From: Bacteriovoracaceae bacterium
GTDB lineage: Bacteria; Bdellovibrionota; Bacteriovoracia; Bacteriovoracales; Bacteriovoracaceae
Assembly: GCA_947441615.1 (NCBI GenBank)
Contig: CANEUH010000007.1
Location: 85,344 to 149,343 of the forward strand
Direction of reading: 5' to 3'
Length of the DNA stretch: 64,000 nt
Shown piece by piece: positions 9,897-18,885 of this stretch. Made by a program: the position numbers and the translations under genes. The notes beneath the pieces are model-generated. The model saw only the letters and a program-made list of their open reading frames with translations. It was not told the DNA's origin and searched no databases. Within the stretch, counting starts at the first letter, position 1; each line of letters opens with the position of its first letter.

Positions 9897-10322
9897 ATGA
9901 ATCATACATTTGCTTCTTGTTCTAAGTGTCACGCCATCAACCGCATTCAATTTGAAAAGGCCGATAAAGCTGTTTGTGGGAAGTGTAAATCACCGATTCA
10001 ATTCCATGGTTTTGTGAGTGAGGCCACAGCTTCTGATTTTCACAAGATCATTAAATTGAGTGATAAACCGGTTGTGGTCGATTTTTGGGCCAGTTGGTGT
10101 GGACCTTGTAAAATGTATGGACCAGAATTTGAAAAAGCTTCTCGTCAAAATACCAATGCAGTATTTCTAAAAGTTAACACTGAGGTTGAACAGCAATTAT
10201 CCCAGGAACTAGGTATTCGTGGAATTCCTTGCACACTTTTTTTTAAGGCGGGCAAAGAAGTCGGTCGCCAATCTGGTGCTTTGGATTCTCAAAGTCTCGT
10301 TCAATTGATACAGAAAATTTAA
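9897..10322 (+). CDS. trxC: Thioredoxin 2 with N-terminal zinc ribbon
   Basis: 141 residues. The N-terminus has two CxxC pairs (CSKCHAIN, CGKCKS) forming the zinc ribbon of the TrxC/thioredoxin-2 class; the thioredoxin fold follows with the active site WASWCGPCKMY near residue 64 and the cis-Pro region IRGIPCTLFF. It reduces disulfides in the cytoplasm and in this class helps during oxidative stress. It sits 1 bp upstream of selO, which suggests a joint redox function because SelO targets redox proteins such as glutaredoxin. Confidence 0.93.
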   Translation: MNHTFASCSKCHAINRIQFEKADKAVCGKCKSPIQFHGFVSEATASDFHKIIKLSDKPVVVDFWASWCGPCKMYGPEFEKASRQNTNAVFLKVNTEVEQQLSQELGIRGIPCTLFFKAGKEVGRQSGALDSQSLVQLIQKI

Positions 10323-10323
10323 G

Positions 10324-11745
10324 ATGATTAAATTTGATAATACATTTACGACATTACCTTCTTTTTTATTCGAACAGGTCTCTCCAACACCATTAACGAA
10401 ACCTAAGCTTATTCACGTTTCTTCTCATCAAAATGATATAGGTCTTGGATTGTCTTCGATTGATCTTTTAAATTGGCTTAACGGGAACGAAGCTATTCCA
10501 GGTGAACAAAGAATTTCTACTCGCTATGCTGGACATCAGTTTGGTGTTTGGGCCGGTCAATTAGGGGATGGGCGTGCTATTTCTTTAGGTGAAATTTTAA
10601 ACCATGGTGAGCGTTTTGAAATTCAGACAAAGGGCTCAGGTCTTACTCCTTTTTCAAGAATGGGCGATGGAAAAGCGGTGATTCGGTCATCTGTCAGAGA
10701 GTATCTTTGTTCAGAGGCCATGTTTGGGCTAAATATTCCCACCTCAAGAGTCTTGGCGCTCATCACTGGAGAAGATCCAGTTTACCGAGAATCTGTTGAA
10801 AGAAGTGCCCTCGTCGCCAGAGTTTTTCCAACTAACCTGAGGTTTGGTCATTTTGAGATGTGTTATCACTTTAATAAGAAAGATGAATTAAAATCTCTTT
10901 CCGAATATCTTCGAAAGTATTTTTTTAATGATATGTCACTGGAAGAGATGCTAGAAGAAATTGTGGCAAGGTCAGCAAAACTCATGGCAAAGTGGCAAGA
11001 TGTGGGATTTTGCCATGGAGTCATGAACACAGACAATATGTCTGTGTTGGGTCTAACGATTGATTATGGCCCATTTGGCTTTTTAGAAGACACGAATCTC
11101 TCCCACATTTGTAATCATTCCGATCATCAAGGTCGTTATGCATATAACCAGCAGCCATCAGTTGGGATGTGGAATCTAGAAAGATTTTTAGTCTGCTTTA
11201 TTGAACTCGTTTCGAAAGATTTTCTCCAGAGGACACTGTCTTCTTACCCAGTTATTTTTGAAAAGGAATATACAAGTCTTTGCCGAAAAAAATTAGGCTT
11301 AATGAAAGAAGAGGCAGATGATTTTAAGCTTTTTATCAGTGCCCTTAAGATGCTTGATCAGCTCTCTATCGACTATACATTTTTTTGGAGAGAGCTATCA
11401 AATTTTAGGCAAGGTGATAGAGAAAGTTTAAATGGCATTTGGAATTATTACGGAAATCGACAAGAACTTATCGATTGGTTAGGTGACTATTCTTCGCGCT
11501 TAACACTTGAATCAATCTCTTCAGAAGATAGATCCATTCAAATGAAAAAAAATAACCCGAAGTACATTTTAAGAAATTATATTGCCCAAGAGATTATTGA
11601 TGACGTCGAAAAGGGAAGTTCTGAAAAACTTCAAAACTGGCTTGAGGTTTTGTATCGTCCGTTTGATGAACATAGGAATTTTGAATCCTATTCGAAACCC
11701 ACTCCATCAGAACTAAAAAATTTTGTGGTGTCTTGCTCTTCTTAA
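10324..11745 (+). CDS. selO: SelO family protein adenylyltransferase (YdiU)
   Basis: 473 residues, the family's usual length. Signatures seen are RYAGHQFGVWAGQLGDGRAI (~62-81), the ATP-binding stretch LQTKGSGLTPFSRMGDG-like QTKGSGLTPFSRMGDGKAV, SSVREYLCSEAM and GVMNTDNMSVLGLTIDYGPFGF. SelO is a pseudokinase-fold enzyme that transfers AMP to Ser/Thr/Tyr of redox proteins. It directly follows trxC. The bacterial form lacks the C-terminal selenocysteine of eukaryotes; this one ends FVVSCSS. The 3' end overlaps convergent ppk2 by 4 bp. Confidence 0.95.
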   Translation: MIKFDNTFTTLPSFLFEQVSPTPLTKPKLIHVSSHQNDIGLGLSSIDLLNWLNGNEAIPGEQRISTRYAGHQFGVWAGQLGDGRAISLGEILNHGERFEIQTKGSGLTPFSRMGDGKAVIRSSVREYLCSEAMFGLNIPTSRVLALITGEDPVYRESVERSALVARVFPTNLRFGHFEMCYHFNKKDELKSLSEYLRKYFFNDMSLEEMLEEIVARSAKLMAKWQDVGFCHGVMNTDNMSVLGLTIDYGPFGFLEDTNLSHICNHSDHQGRYAYNQQPSVGMWNLERFLVCFIELVSKDFLQRTLSSYPVIFEKEYTSLCRKKLGLMKEEADDFKLFISALKMLDQLSIDYTFFWRELSNFRQGDRESLNGIWNYYGNRQELIDWLGDYSSRLTLESISSEDRSIQMKKNNPKYILRNYIAQEIIDDVEKGSSEKLQNWLEVLYRPFDEHRNFESYSKPTPSELKNFVVSCSS

Positions 11746-12482
11746 TCGAGGCTTTTTAGTGCTTTTTTTATTTCATTGAGATCAATAGACTTCGCATTCT
11801 TCTCCATCCAAGTTTCCGTTGCCTTACATTCATTGACAATAATTTCTAAAATCTGAAGCCGGGCCTCTTCTTTATTATCTGTTTCAACCACGTGCCAAGG
11901 CGAGTTCGGTGTACTTGTTTTTTGAAGCATGTCCTCATAGGCTTTTTGGTATTGATTCCAGTTAGAGCGATTTCTAATGTCGTCTTTAGTGATCTTCCAC
12001 TGTTTGTAGGGGTCTTTTAACCTTTCCTCTAATCTTCTGAATTGTTCTTTTTTAGTGATCTTTAGACAGATCTTTATAATTTTCACACCATCGTCAGTAA
12101 GCATCTTTTCGAACTGATTAATTTCTGTGTAGGCCCTTTGGTAGGTCTCTTTGTCGATTAATTTTTCCACTCGCTCAACAAGGACTCTCCCGTACCAGCT
12201 CCTGTCAAAAAGTGCCATCATTCCTTTGGAGGGGAGCTTCTTCCAGAAACGGTACAAGTAGTGCTTTCCTTGCTCATCATCACTGGGAACACCTATCGGA
12301 TGAACTAGAAATCCACGTGGATCAAGATTCTCAGTGACTCTTCTGATAGCACCACCTTTTCCTGAAGTATCTACTCCTTCAAAAAGAATGATGATCCTTT
12401 CTTTTTTATGAAAGTTTCCCTGCTGGATGCGAAGAATCTTTAATTGAAGTTTTTTTAATTGGTCGTCCTTATTTTTAGGCAT
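11742..12482 (-). CDS. ppk2: Polyphosphate kinase 2 family protein
   Basis: 246 residues of the one-domain PPK2 type. A Walker A-like loop FEGVDTSGKGGAIRR, the lid and catalytic stretch LFDRSWYGRVLVERVE, and RRLEERLKDPYKQWK are all present. These enzymes use polyphosphate to phosphorylate nucleotides (ADP/GDP or AMP, by class). The class cannot be fixed by eye. The start overlaps the end of the upstream ATP-grasp gene by 8 bp, so the two are probably one transcription unit. Confidence 0.9.
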   Translation of the reverse strand: MPKNKDDQLKKLQLKILRIQQGNFHKKERIIILFEGVDTSGKGGAIRRVTENLDPRGFLVHPIGVPSDDEQGKHYLYRFWKKLPSKGMMALFDRSWYGRVLVERVEKLIDKETYQRAYTEINQFEKMLTDDGVKIIKICLKITKKEQFRRLEERLKDPYKQWKITKDDIRNRSNWNQYQKAYEDMLQKTSTPNSPWHVVETDNKEEARLQILEIIVNECKATETWMEKNAKSIDLNEIKKALKSLD

Positions 12483-13302
12483 TTTGAAGTGCTTTTATAA
12501 AATTGGAAGCAGCTTCAGGATGTGTTCTAAAATATAAAGCGGGCTCTATCAGTTCCAGCTCCATGAGAGCAAATGTATTATTTAATGGAATTAAATCAAC
12601 TCTAGCATACAAGAGATCGTCTGTGACTGAACTCATGATTTTGTTTCCGATTTCAAGAAGCTCTTCACTTGGAGTTAGAGGAATCACGCCTCCACCAAAT
12701 TCTTCTTGGACTCTGAATTCGCCTTGTTTGGGAACTTTTAAAAGGGCATGGCTAAATTCTTTATTAAAATAGATAAGGCTTATTTCACCCTCAGCAATTT
12801 GAGGAAGAAAAGGCTGGCACATCCAGTCTCCAGGAAAAATTTCTTTTTGGTAGGTTTTGTTTTCAACATCTTCTTTGGTTAAAACGAGTGTCTTATAAGA
12901 CCCAGCTGAGATGGCCGGCTTAATGACGATTTTATCTCCCCATTCGGTTGGGATCGTGAGAGTTTCATTTTCTTTAAAAAAGATTGTGGGAACAATTTGT
13001 ATTCCCTTTATTGAAAATGTTTCAAGATAACTTTTATGAATATTCCACTTGATCGTATCAAGCTTATTGTAAATTTTCGTTTCTTTGGAGATGAGTTTTA
13101 ATTTAGAAAAAAAATCATTCGGTCTCTCCATATAGTCCCAAGTTGTTCTCAAGATCGCGCAGTCAAATTGAGACCAATCAGTTTCTTTAGTCCAAGAGAG
13201 AGTTGTTACCTGGTGACCATTTTGAGTTAATTCTTTGACTAGGATATTGTCGTCCACAACATATCCGGCCAGGGTGTCACATGAGAGTAAAACGATATTC
13301 AT
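12475..13302 (-). CDS. ATP-grasp domain protein (RimK/glutathione-synthetase-like)
   Basis: 275 residues. The N-terminal MNIVLLSCDTLAGYVVDDN is a pre-ATP-grasp strand-loop; the middle has IVIKPAISAGSYKT (phosphate/adenine binding), FLPQIAEGEISLIYFN and the late motif LYARVDLIPLNN with ALMELELIEPALYF (metal-binding Glu). Such enzymes ligate a carboxylate to an amine or thiol using ATP; the substrate is unknown. It sits upstream of ppk2 with an 8 bp overlap. Confidence 0.82.
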   Translation of the reverse strand: MNIVLLSCDTLAGYVVDDNILVKELTQNGHQVTTLSWTKETDWSQFDCAILRTTWDYMERPNDFFSKLKLISKETKIYNKLDTIKWNIHKSYLETFSIKGIQIVPTIFFKENETLTIPTEWGDKIVIKPAISAGSYKTLVLTKEDVENKTYQKEIFPGDWMCQPFLPQIAEGEISLIYFNKEFSHALLKVPKQGEFRVQEEFGGGVIPLTPSEELLEIGNKIMSSVTDDLLYARVDLIPLNNTFALMELELIEPALYFRTHPEAASNFIKALQNA

Positions 13303-13305
13303 TTC

Positions 13306-13878
13306 TTAGTAATCTCCTAAAGCGTTTTCCAAATCATTTTTTATGTCGTCACCAGGGTTAATTGAATCCATTGCATCGAGTATGGCGTCGATATCTAGAT
13401 TTACTGTTTTATCTGCATCTACAACAAGATTACCTTCAAATTTAATTTTAATATTATCCTGGCTACTGAATGTTCCATTTAAATTTGTGAATGAGACACT
13501 TGGTGCTATTGAGCCGTTACAATTTGCTTCTAAATCAAACTCAATCCTTCGATACATTCCTTCTGGCACAGAAACAGAACCAAGATCTGTCCCATTAGGA
13601 TCTATGGTCACACGTCCTAAAGTTATGTCATAGTTTTCCGCAGAGGAATCATCATTTTCGACTGGTTTAAAGCGAAGTCTTTTAAAACATAAAGAGACAT
13701 TACTCGCATTGGCGTAAGCTGATGGGATTAATGATTCAGATATTTTCTTCATCCAAGCAAAAGGCTGTTGATCTTGCATTCTTACGTTAACAGTTTTAAC
13801 AGGATTTCCTGTGGTCGTTCCTCCACCACCGGCGCAGGAGGTAATGAAAAGAAGGGAAATGAGTAATATCGATTTCAT
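13306..13878 (-). CDS. Hypothetical lipoprotein, paralogue of 14698-15315
   Basis: 190 residues; lipoprotein signal MKSILLISLLFITSC with lipobox Cys, then a Gly/Thr-rich linker GGGGTTTGNPV. The body contains a stretch (LCFKRLRFKP ... GLVTIDPNGTDLGSVSVPEG-like ... YRRIEFDLE) that is also found in the lipoprotein at 14698-15315, so the two are paralogues. They flank a TIGR02147-type regulator and overlap it by 4 bp on this side, forming one unit. Function unknown; probably surface-exposed or periplasmic. Confidence 0.75.
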   Translation of the reverse strand: MKSILLISLLFITSCAGGGGTTTGNPVKTVNVRMQDQQPFAWMKKISESLIPSAYANASNVSLCFKRLRFKPVENDDSSAENYDITLGRVTIDPNGTDLGSVSVPEGMYRRIEFDLEANCNGSIAPSVSFTNLNGTFSSQDNIKIKFEGNLVVDADKTVNLDIDAILDAMDSINPGDDIKNDLENALGDY

Positions 13879-14684
13879 TTTTCCTCCGTAAGCGGAAACC
13901 CTATGAGGGCCATATGATAGACTTCTTTTACACCATTGGATTTTTCTGTTAATTTAATAATTCTCTCCAGGGTTTCATCAAGGATATCTTTAAGTTCAGG
14001 GAGCTGATCTTTAGATATGGCCATGGTTTGTCCAAGAATGTGTCTATCTTTAGAATTCACTTTATAGATAGATTCTACTGCTTTATTTAAGATTTGTTCA
14101 TGAAAAGATGAAAGTGCAAGCTTATAGACATCTCCCTGGCAGTCGAGACGACGAAAATGGCCATACTTAGAAAGGAGTTTATTTTTATCAAGAAAAATGA
14201 GGGATTTTCTTACGTTCTCTATTGAGACTTTGTACAGTAGTCTTTTTTGAATCCATTCTGGATCCTCTTGAAAATCTGGAAGATCACTCATCTCTCTAAT
14301 GGCCACATTCCACCATTTTTGAAGATATTTATAAGTCAGGACTTCTTGTGATGATTTTTCTTTAAATGACTTAAAGCGAGTCATTCCTTCGAGAGCTTCT
14401 CTTTTTTCAGAGGTTGTTGCAAACTCTAAGGCAATGATTTTTTTTAACCATGTAACTTCTTGGTCATTCCATTCAAAGAAATTCGCCCAAGCTTCAATAT
14501 TATCTTCGGTGAGCTGTCTTTTTCCACTTGCAATGAGTGAGAGAAGAGAAGGGGAGACATTTAGTTTTTTCGAAAGATTTCTTAAAGATATTTTTTTCTT
14601 TTTATACCAGTGTATGAGATCGGCCAGATAAACTTGTGGTTTTCTGTAGAAAAAGATATCTGGTTTATCTAGCCGATTTTTCAT
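13875..14684 (-). CDS. TIGR02147 family protein (HTH plus DUF4423-like)
   Basis: 269 residues. Residues ~20-65 form an XRE-like helix-turn-helix (ISLRNLSKKLNVSPSLLSLIASGKR); the rest matches the TIGR02147/DUF4423 pattern, with WWNVAIREM followed by DFQEDPEWIQKRL. The family is known mainly from Fibrobacter and Bdellovibrio-like bacteria and is thought to be regulatory. It lies between two paralogous lipoprotein genes, overlapping the downstream one by 4 bp, so control of those lipoproteins is likely. Confidence 0.85.
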   Translation of the reverse strand: MKNRLDKPDIFFYRKPQVYLADLIHWYKKKKISLRNLSKKLNVSPSLLSLIASGKRQLTEDNIEAWANFFEWNDQEVTWLKKIIALEFATTSEKREALEGMTRFKSFKEKSSQEVLTYKYLQKWWNVAIREMSDLPDFQEDPEWIQKRLLYKVSIENVRKSLIFLDKNKLLSKYGHFRRLDCQGDVYKLALSSFHEQILNKAVESIYKVNSKDRHILGQTMAISKDQLPELKDILDETLERIIKLTEKSNGVKEVYHMALIGFPLTEEK

Positions 14685-14697
14685 AATGACCTCTATC

Positions 14698-15315
14698 TTA
14701 TAAAGATCCGCTTATACTTTCAAATACATCTCTCATTGAGCTAGATCCATTGTATGCATTCGCTGCATTTAGGATATCTTGAACACCAAGTTCTAAAGCT
14801 TCAGGGCCATTCACAACAAAAACACCCTCAAATTTAATCTTTATCTTTTCAGTTGAAGTAAAGATTCCGAAATCATTTGATAAGCTTAAGCTTTTTCCAC
14901 CAGCGCAAGAAGGTTCAAGGTCAAATTCAATTCGGTAATAGGTTCCTTCAGGGACGTTAACTGTACCAAGAAGAGTTCCAGAGTCAGTGAGAGTCACTTC
15001 ACCAATATTAAAATCAATATTATCTTCTTCATGTGGAGTGAGATCATCGTCGCCAGAGCTATGATCCTCAGTTGTCGAATCTGAAATATCCTTTTTAAAG
15101 CGAAGTCTTTTAAAGCAGGCCTTAAGTTCACTCACATTTGCATACGCACTTGGAATTAAGTAGTTCATTAAGCTAGCAGTTGAGTAGCTACTTAAGTTTA
15201 TATTTACCGGATGAGAACTTTTAGATCCTGAGATGGGTGAGTCATCCTGAACCTGACAAGATACGAGTGACAAAAGTAGAAGTGATCCAATCAATGATTT
15301 AATTTTCGTCTTCAT
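14698..15315 (-). CDS. Hypothetical lipoprotein, paralogue of 13306-13878
   Basis: 205 residues from the ATG at 15315 (MKTKIKSLIGSLLLLSLVSC), which gives a proper lipobox and has AAGGGGAA upstream; the frame is open 33 codons further but adds no signal. It shares with its neighbour the LKACFKRLRFKKD core, an acidic insert, LGTVNVPEGTYYRIEFDLEP and IKIKFEGVFVVNG. It begins the lipoprotein/TIGR02147/lipoprotein operon. Function unknown. Confidence 0.75.
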   Translation of the reverse strand: MKTKIKSLIGSLLLLSLVSCQVQDDSPISGSKSSHPVNINLSSYSTASLMNYLIPSAYANVSELKACFKRLRFKKDISDSTTEDHSSGDDDLTPHEEDNIDFNIGEVTLTDSGTLLGTVNVPEGTYYRIEFDLEPSCAGGKSLSLSNDFGIFTSTEKIKIKFEGVFVVNGPEALELGVQDILNAANAYNGSSSMRDVFESISGSL

Positions 15316-15584
15316 ATGGTTCCCCTTGTACCAAGTCTTAATTGTCCTGGTGATGTGATGATTATCGTACGCAACAGGATGAAAGTGAATAGTAATATGT
15401 TTTAGTGTAAACACTTTTCTGGCTTAATTGTTTAAATTCATTTATTTGTGCCTTGGTTGCAAAACTGTTTAGTTGAAAACTGTAAACATATGTATAAGTT
15501 ATTATTATCAACTTGATGATATTTATATAATTTCTATTGTGAGCTTTAAGAGAGATAATGGTTTGAAAATGAGGATGGATACCT

Positions 15585-16286
15585 ATGATTATACATAAAT
15601 CTGAATCTAGAGGAGAGGCGAACCACGGTTGGTTAAAGAGCTGGCACACATTTAGTTTTGCTGATTATTACAATCCTGGGCGAATGAATTTCGGTGCTCT
15701 AAGAGTTCTTAATGATGATTTTATTGCGCCTGGTATGGGCTTTGGAACTCATCCCCATAAAGATATGGAGATCATTACCATTCCTTTATCAGGTGCCCTT
15801 CAACACAAAGACTCAATGGGCAACACTGAAATCATCCGTAAAGGCGAAGTTCAAATCATGTCCGCTGGAACGGGAATAAGGCATTCTGAGTTTAATGCAT
15901 CTTCTAAAGAAGAAGTGACTCTTCTTCAGATCTGGGTCTTTCCTGACAGAGAAGGAATCACGCCTCGTTATGAGCAAAAAGATTTTTCACAAATAAATAA
16001 AAAAAATAAGTTTCTTCCGGTTGTTTCACCCGACAGGAGAGACGGGTCAGTGCTTATTAATCAGAATGCTTATTTTTATCTTGGTGAAATTGAAGAGGGG
16101 GCCTTGGTTTCGTATAAAAAGACTTCACTCACTCAAGGAATTTATATTTTTGTGATAAGTGGTGAAGTGATCCTTAATGGGACTCAGTTGGCCACAAGAG
16201 ATGCCGCTGGAATTGATGATCAAGACGAAATTTCAATAAAGGCGCTCACTCATTCCGAGATCCTTCTCATGGAAGTCCCTCTCTAG
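15585..16286 (+). CDS. Pirin family protein (YhhW-like)
   Basis: 233 residues. The N-terminal cupin has the pirin signature GLKSWHTFSFADYYNP-like WLKSWHTFSFADYYNP and the metal ligands HPHKDMEIIT ... GEVQIMSAGTGIRHSE (three His and one Glu). Bacterial members such as YhhW oxidise quercetin in vitro; the biological role is unclear. The C-terminal cupin (residues ~140-233) is degenerate, as usual. It ends 4 bp inside the convergent zinc-ribbon gene. Confidence 0.92.
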   Translation: MIIHKSESRGEANHGWLKSWHTFSFADYYNPGRMNFGALRVLNDDFIAPGMGFGTHPHKDMEIITIPLSGALQHKDSMGNTEIIRKGEVQIMSAGTGIRHSEFNASSKEEVTLLQIWVFPDREGITPRYEQKDFSQINKKNKFLPVVSPDRRDGSVLINQNAYFYLGEIEEGALVSYKKTSLTQGIYIFVISGEVILNGTQLATRDAAGIDDQDEISIKALTHSEILLMEVPL

Positions 16287-16525
16287 GGCTGAGGGACGTG
16301 ATCTAGAAGTTCAGTGATCCCATTATTTCTGGCGCAACCAGCGCAGCAGTACAAATCTTCGCCGTTTTCCAAACCATGTCCAATGATCTGTGTGCCACAA
16401 CTCGAGCAAACGGGTGCGAGTTTTCCAATCGCACATTCAAAACAATCAAAAGTATAGCTTCGATCATTCATGATAACTCTAAATGTATTATGATAGGCAT
16501 TGCCACATTTATCACATCTCTCCAT
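16283..16525 (-). CDS. Small zinc-ribbon protein, LIM-like Cys pairs
   Basis: About 80 residues with cysteines arranged CDKCGN ... FDCFECA ... CSSCGTQ ... CCAGCA, i.e. four CxxC-type pairs that could bind two zinc ions. AAGGAGG stands just upstream of ATG 16525, which decides the start (16 further codons are open upstream). Such small proteins are often adaptor or DNA/RNA binding; the function is not known. It converges with the pirin gene, overlapping by 4 bp. Confidence 0.7.
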   Translation of the reverse strand: MERCDKCGNAYHNTFRVIMNDRSYTFDCFECAIGKLAPVCSSCGTQIIGHGLENGEDLYCCAGCARNNGITELLDHVPQP

Positions 16526-16644
16526 GAGGCCCTCCTTGAAGCTCATAAAGAATTTAAGCAAATCATGGGCCACGAATAGTTGACTGTCATTGCCGGGATT
16601 GTTGTCTTTTTTTAGTATTCGCTAAATATGTCGATAAGTTCACT

Positions 16645-18165
16645 ATGAAATTTCTAATCATTTCATTCTCAGTGATGACTGCTTTTTCTTTCGCAGAGAC
16701 GGATCCTTGCAAACTCAATTACAAAAATTCAGACTGCCAATTTAGAATGCGTTATTCACTCTCAGGTCAGTTTGATAAGGATGGAAAATCAAATCGGCCA
16801 GACTATGGAACGTACGTTAATAATTACTATAAAAAGTATGGGCTAGAAGGATTTTTGTATCATGATCAACTCCATTCGACACTTTTTGAGGACGCCTTCT
16901 CAAGCTGCGAGAATGATGCTTTCAAGCTTAAGTTACTAAAAGATTTTCCAAAAGGCAGGGTTGTTGAAGGAAAGAATATCTACCAATTAATGCTTCCAAA
17001 ATTTGTTCTTGGTTCAAAGAATTCTCTTGGTAATTTCCTTTTTAGTTTAAATGTACTTTTTCCTGAAAAGGATAATGAAAACCTCAGAAAAACCAATGAA
17101 CTTTTTGGCCTTCCCTGGGATGATCCCTCATTCTTAGATGGATATTTGGACGTTATTAGTAAAGCGATCATTGAAATTGATAGGAAGAATGCTCTCTTTA
17201 AAAGTTCAGAAAATATTGATGAAAAAGAAAAACTTCAAAAAATCCTTGATCGACTCACTCCTTTTGCAAAAGTCTCTAAGGAAGTTTGTGCGTACACAAA
17301 AATGGAAGAGATTGAATCTGCAAAATTAAAATATAGGGAGCTTTTTCAAAGTTCCCAAAAAAATGTTATTGGTTGTCTCCTTAAACATGAACAGTGTGAA
17401 CTTGCTGGATCTCTCATTAATTCCGGAGATTATCCACCTGACAGGCTTAGTGAATATTTCGATTCAATTATTAAATTAAAAAATTCGAAGGCATGTGTGG
17501 AATCAATGAAGTCGATATATATGACCATGCTAAGAAATGGAAATCCAATCACCTCAAATCCTAAATATGAAAGTGTAGTGATTCTAAAAGGAGTAAGTAC
17601 ATTCTATCAAAAATATCCATTTGATGACCAACTATTCTGCGAGACAGAGTTTATGGTTCATCGAAATAATCTTGATGACTTTACTGAAAATTTGCAAAGA
17701 GTGATGGAGAAGCAAGGTCATGATCTCATGACTAGTATTTTGAATGAAACTGATGCGGCAAAAAAAGAGGCCCTTATCAATCAGTTTGTGGACTTGACTC
17801 GTTTAAATGTTGATTTATCTAAAACTGATCCGGCGACGGGTAAATCTATCCTGCACCAAATCGCCGATTTTGGAGATTATAAACTTTGGGAGTCTCTAAA
17901 TGCTAAAGGGGTGGGGCCCTATAGTTTAGGTTTCGCTGAGACTAATAAAGAAGGACTTAATCCTCTCTACGATGCCATATCCTCTGGTGAATTAAACAAA
18001 CTTAAGTTTGCCTCAGGGCTTTATTCCTCGTTGCATAATTCTGCGGGAGACATGCTGACTGCGAAAAAGTTTTTAAAAAAAATCAAAACCAAAGATCCCG
18101 AAATTAAACAATTTATCGAAGACTTCAAGACAAAAATCGAAGTCGATATCAGTCATGAGTACTAA
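16645..18165 (+). CDS. Hypothetical secreted protein with ankyrin-like C-terminus
   Basis: 506 residues; signal peptide MKFLIISFSVMTAFSFA. Most of the body is helical and Cys-containing with no known domain. Residues ~390-465 resemble degenerate ankyrin repeats (DPATGKSILHQIADFGDYK, NKEGLNPLYDAISSGELN). Probably periplasmic or exported, perhaps a protein-binding factor. It is the last chromosomal gene before ssrA, with about 65 bp between. Confidence 0.6.
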   Translation: MKFLIISFSVMTAFSFAETDPCKLNYKNSDCQFRMRYSLSGQFDKDGKSNRPDYGTYVNNYYKKYGLEGFLYHDQLHSTLFEDAFSSCENDAFKLKLLKDFPKGRVVEGKNIYQLMLPKFVLGSKNSLGNFLFSLNVLFPEKDNENLRKTNELFGLPWDDPSFLDGYLDVISKAIIEIDRKNALFKSSENIDEKEKLQKILDRLTPFAKVSKEVCAYTKMEEIESAKLKYRELFQSSQKNVIGCLLKHEQCELAGSLINSGDYPPDRLSEYFDSIIKLKNSKACVESMKSIYMTMLRNGNPITSNPKYESVVILKGVSTFYQKYPFDDQLFCETEFMVHRNNLDDFTENLQRVMEKQGHDLMTSILNETDAAKKEALINQFVDLTRLNVDLSKTDPATGKSILHQIADFGDYKLWESLNAKGVGPYSLGFAETNKEGLNPLYDAISSGELNKLKFASGLYSSLHNSAGDMLTAKKFLKKIKTKDPEIKQFIEDFKTKIEVDISHEY

Positions 18166-18232
18166 AAATATCAAGTAAACATCCCTCATGGCCTAGAGCA
18201 AGTGACTTATGTTATGATGTCTCTACTTATCC

Positions 18233-18598
18233 GGGGGTGCCCAGGTTTCGACGGGGAACTAGAAGGATTGAGTGCGTGCAGTGGTTGATCGACAGGCCAC
18301 TTCAAAAGTCGATCACATGTTAATCGGCAACGATTACGCAATGGCTGCTTAATTTAACTACGTTAAATTGACACCTGAGGGGCCAGCACCGATAACAAAA
18401 AGCTGGTAAAAACGTTGGCGGAACGTTCGAAATCTAAACCGCAAAGAGATCAGGTGTTGTTACTCTTTAAAAGCAACGACTGTTTGTTGGTTCAGTAAAA
18501 ATCAAAAATAGTATTGGTACTAACTTACCAGAGACGCACGTGGGACTCTCTACTGGAAGGTTTTTCGGACGTGGGTTCGATTCCCACCACCTCCACCA
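18233..18598 (+). ncRNA. ssrA: tmRNA (transfer-messenger RNA)
   Basis: The 5' end GGGGGTGCCCAGGTTTCGAC and the 3' end GTGGGTTCGATTCCCACCAC followed by CTCCACCA form the tRNA-like domain; the acceptor stem pairs GGGGGUG with CACCUCC over 7 bp, and CCA is encoded at 18596-18598. The tag frame ends at TAA 18350-18352 and reads GNDYAMAA, which fits the usual hydrophobic end ...YALAA. tmRNA rescues stalled ribosomes and tags the product for proteolysis. Its 3' end is the integration site of the two elements that follow. Confidence 0.97.
18587..18598 (+). other. attL core of element A in the 3' end of ssrA
   Basis: CCACCTCCACCA, the last 12 bases of ssrA. The same 12 bases recur at 62247-62258 at the far end of the array, and a shorter version (TCCACCA) at 50532-50538 between the elements. 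Tyrosine integrases often use the 3' end of tmRNA genes and leave the RNA intact, which is what is seen here. Confidence 0.85.
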
Positions 18599-18609
18599 AA
18601 TTTCCCAAA

Positions 18610-18634
18610 GAGAATGGGGACTTTCCCCATTCTC
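18610..18634 (+). terminator. Hairpin just behind ssrA, left end of element A
   Basis: GAGAATGGGGA and TCCCCATTCTC form an 11 bp stem with a 3-base loop, 11 bases after the tmRNA CCA end. There is no U-run after it, so it may serve as an RNA 3'-end stabiliser rather than as a full terminator. It belongs to the element, not the chromosome, and so replaces the original ssrA terminator. Confidence 0.6.
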
Positions 18635-18732
18635 AAAACCCAAGTTATTCTAATCACTCAAACAGGTTTCAATCAGTTACATCTTGTTCACTTCGATCAA
18701 CGTTACTGGAAATGTCTCTACATTTCTCTCGT

Positions 18733-18758
18733 TGGCTTTGTCGTGGCTCACTTCTGGC
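18733..18758 (+). repeat. TGGCT repeats at left end of element A
   Basis: Three TGGCT copies start at 18733, 18744 and 18754, spaced 11 and 10 bases, about one helical turn. Similar TGGCT pairs lie in the other three element ends (50474, 50674, 62195). This regularity fits arm-type binding sites for the integrase or an accessory factor. The surrounding bases (CTGGAAATGTCTC) also resemble the left end of element B. The rest of 18635-18885 holds no gene. Confidence 0.55.
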
Positions 18759-18885
18759 TTACGCCTAATCATCCATTTACTACGCAGCGTAGTTTTACCC
18801 CTCAAAAATAGAGTCATGTCTATGAATTGAGAGAGACTACGCACGTATTTGAAAGAGCGTTCTACCTATTTACTTGGAGAACGAT

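Noticed and set aside
18514..18811. Open frames across the end of ssrA and the element start
   Set aside because: They cross the tmRNA 3' domain and the hairpin and have no ribosome site.
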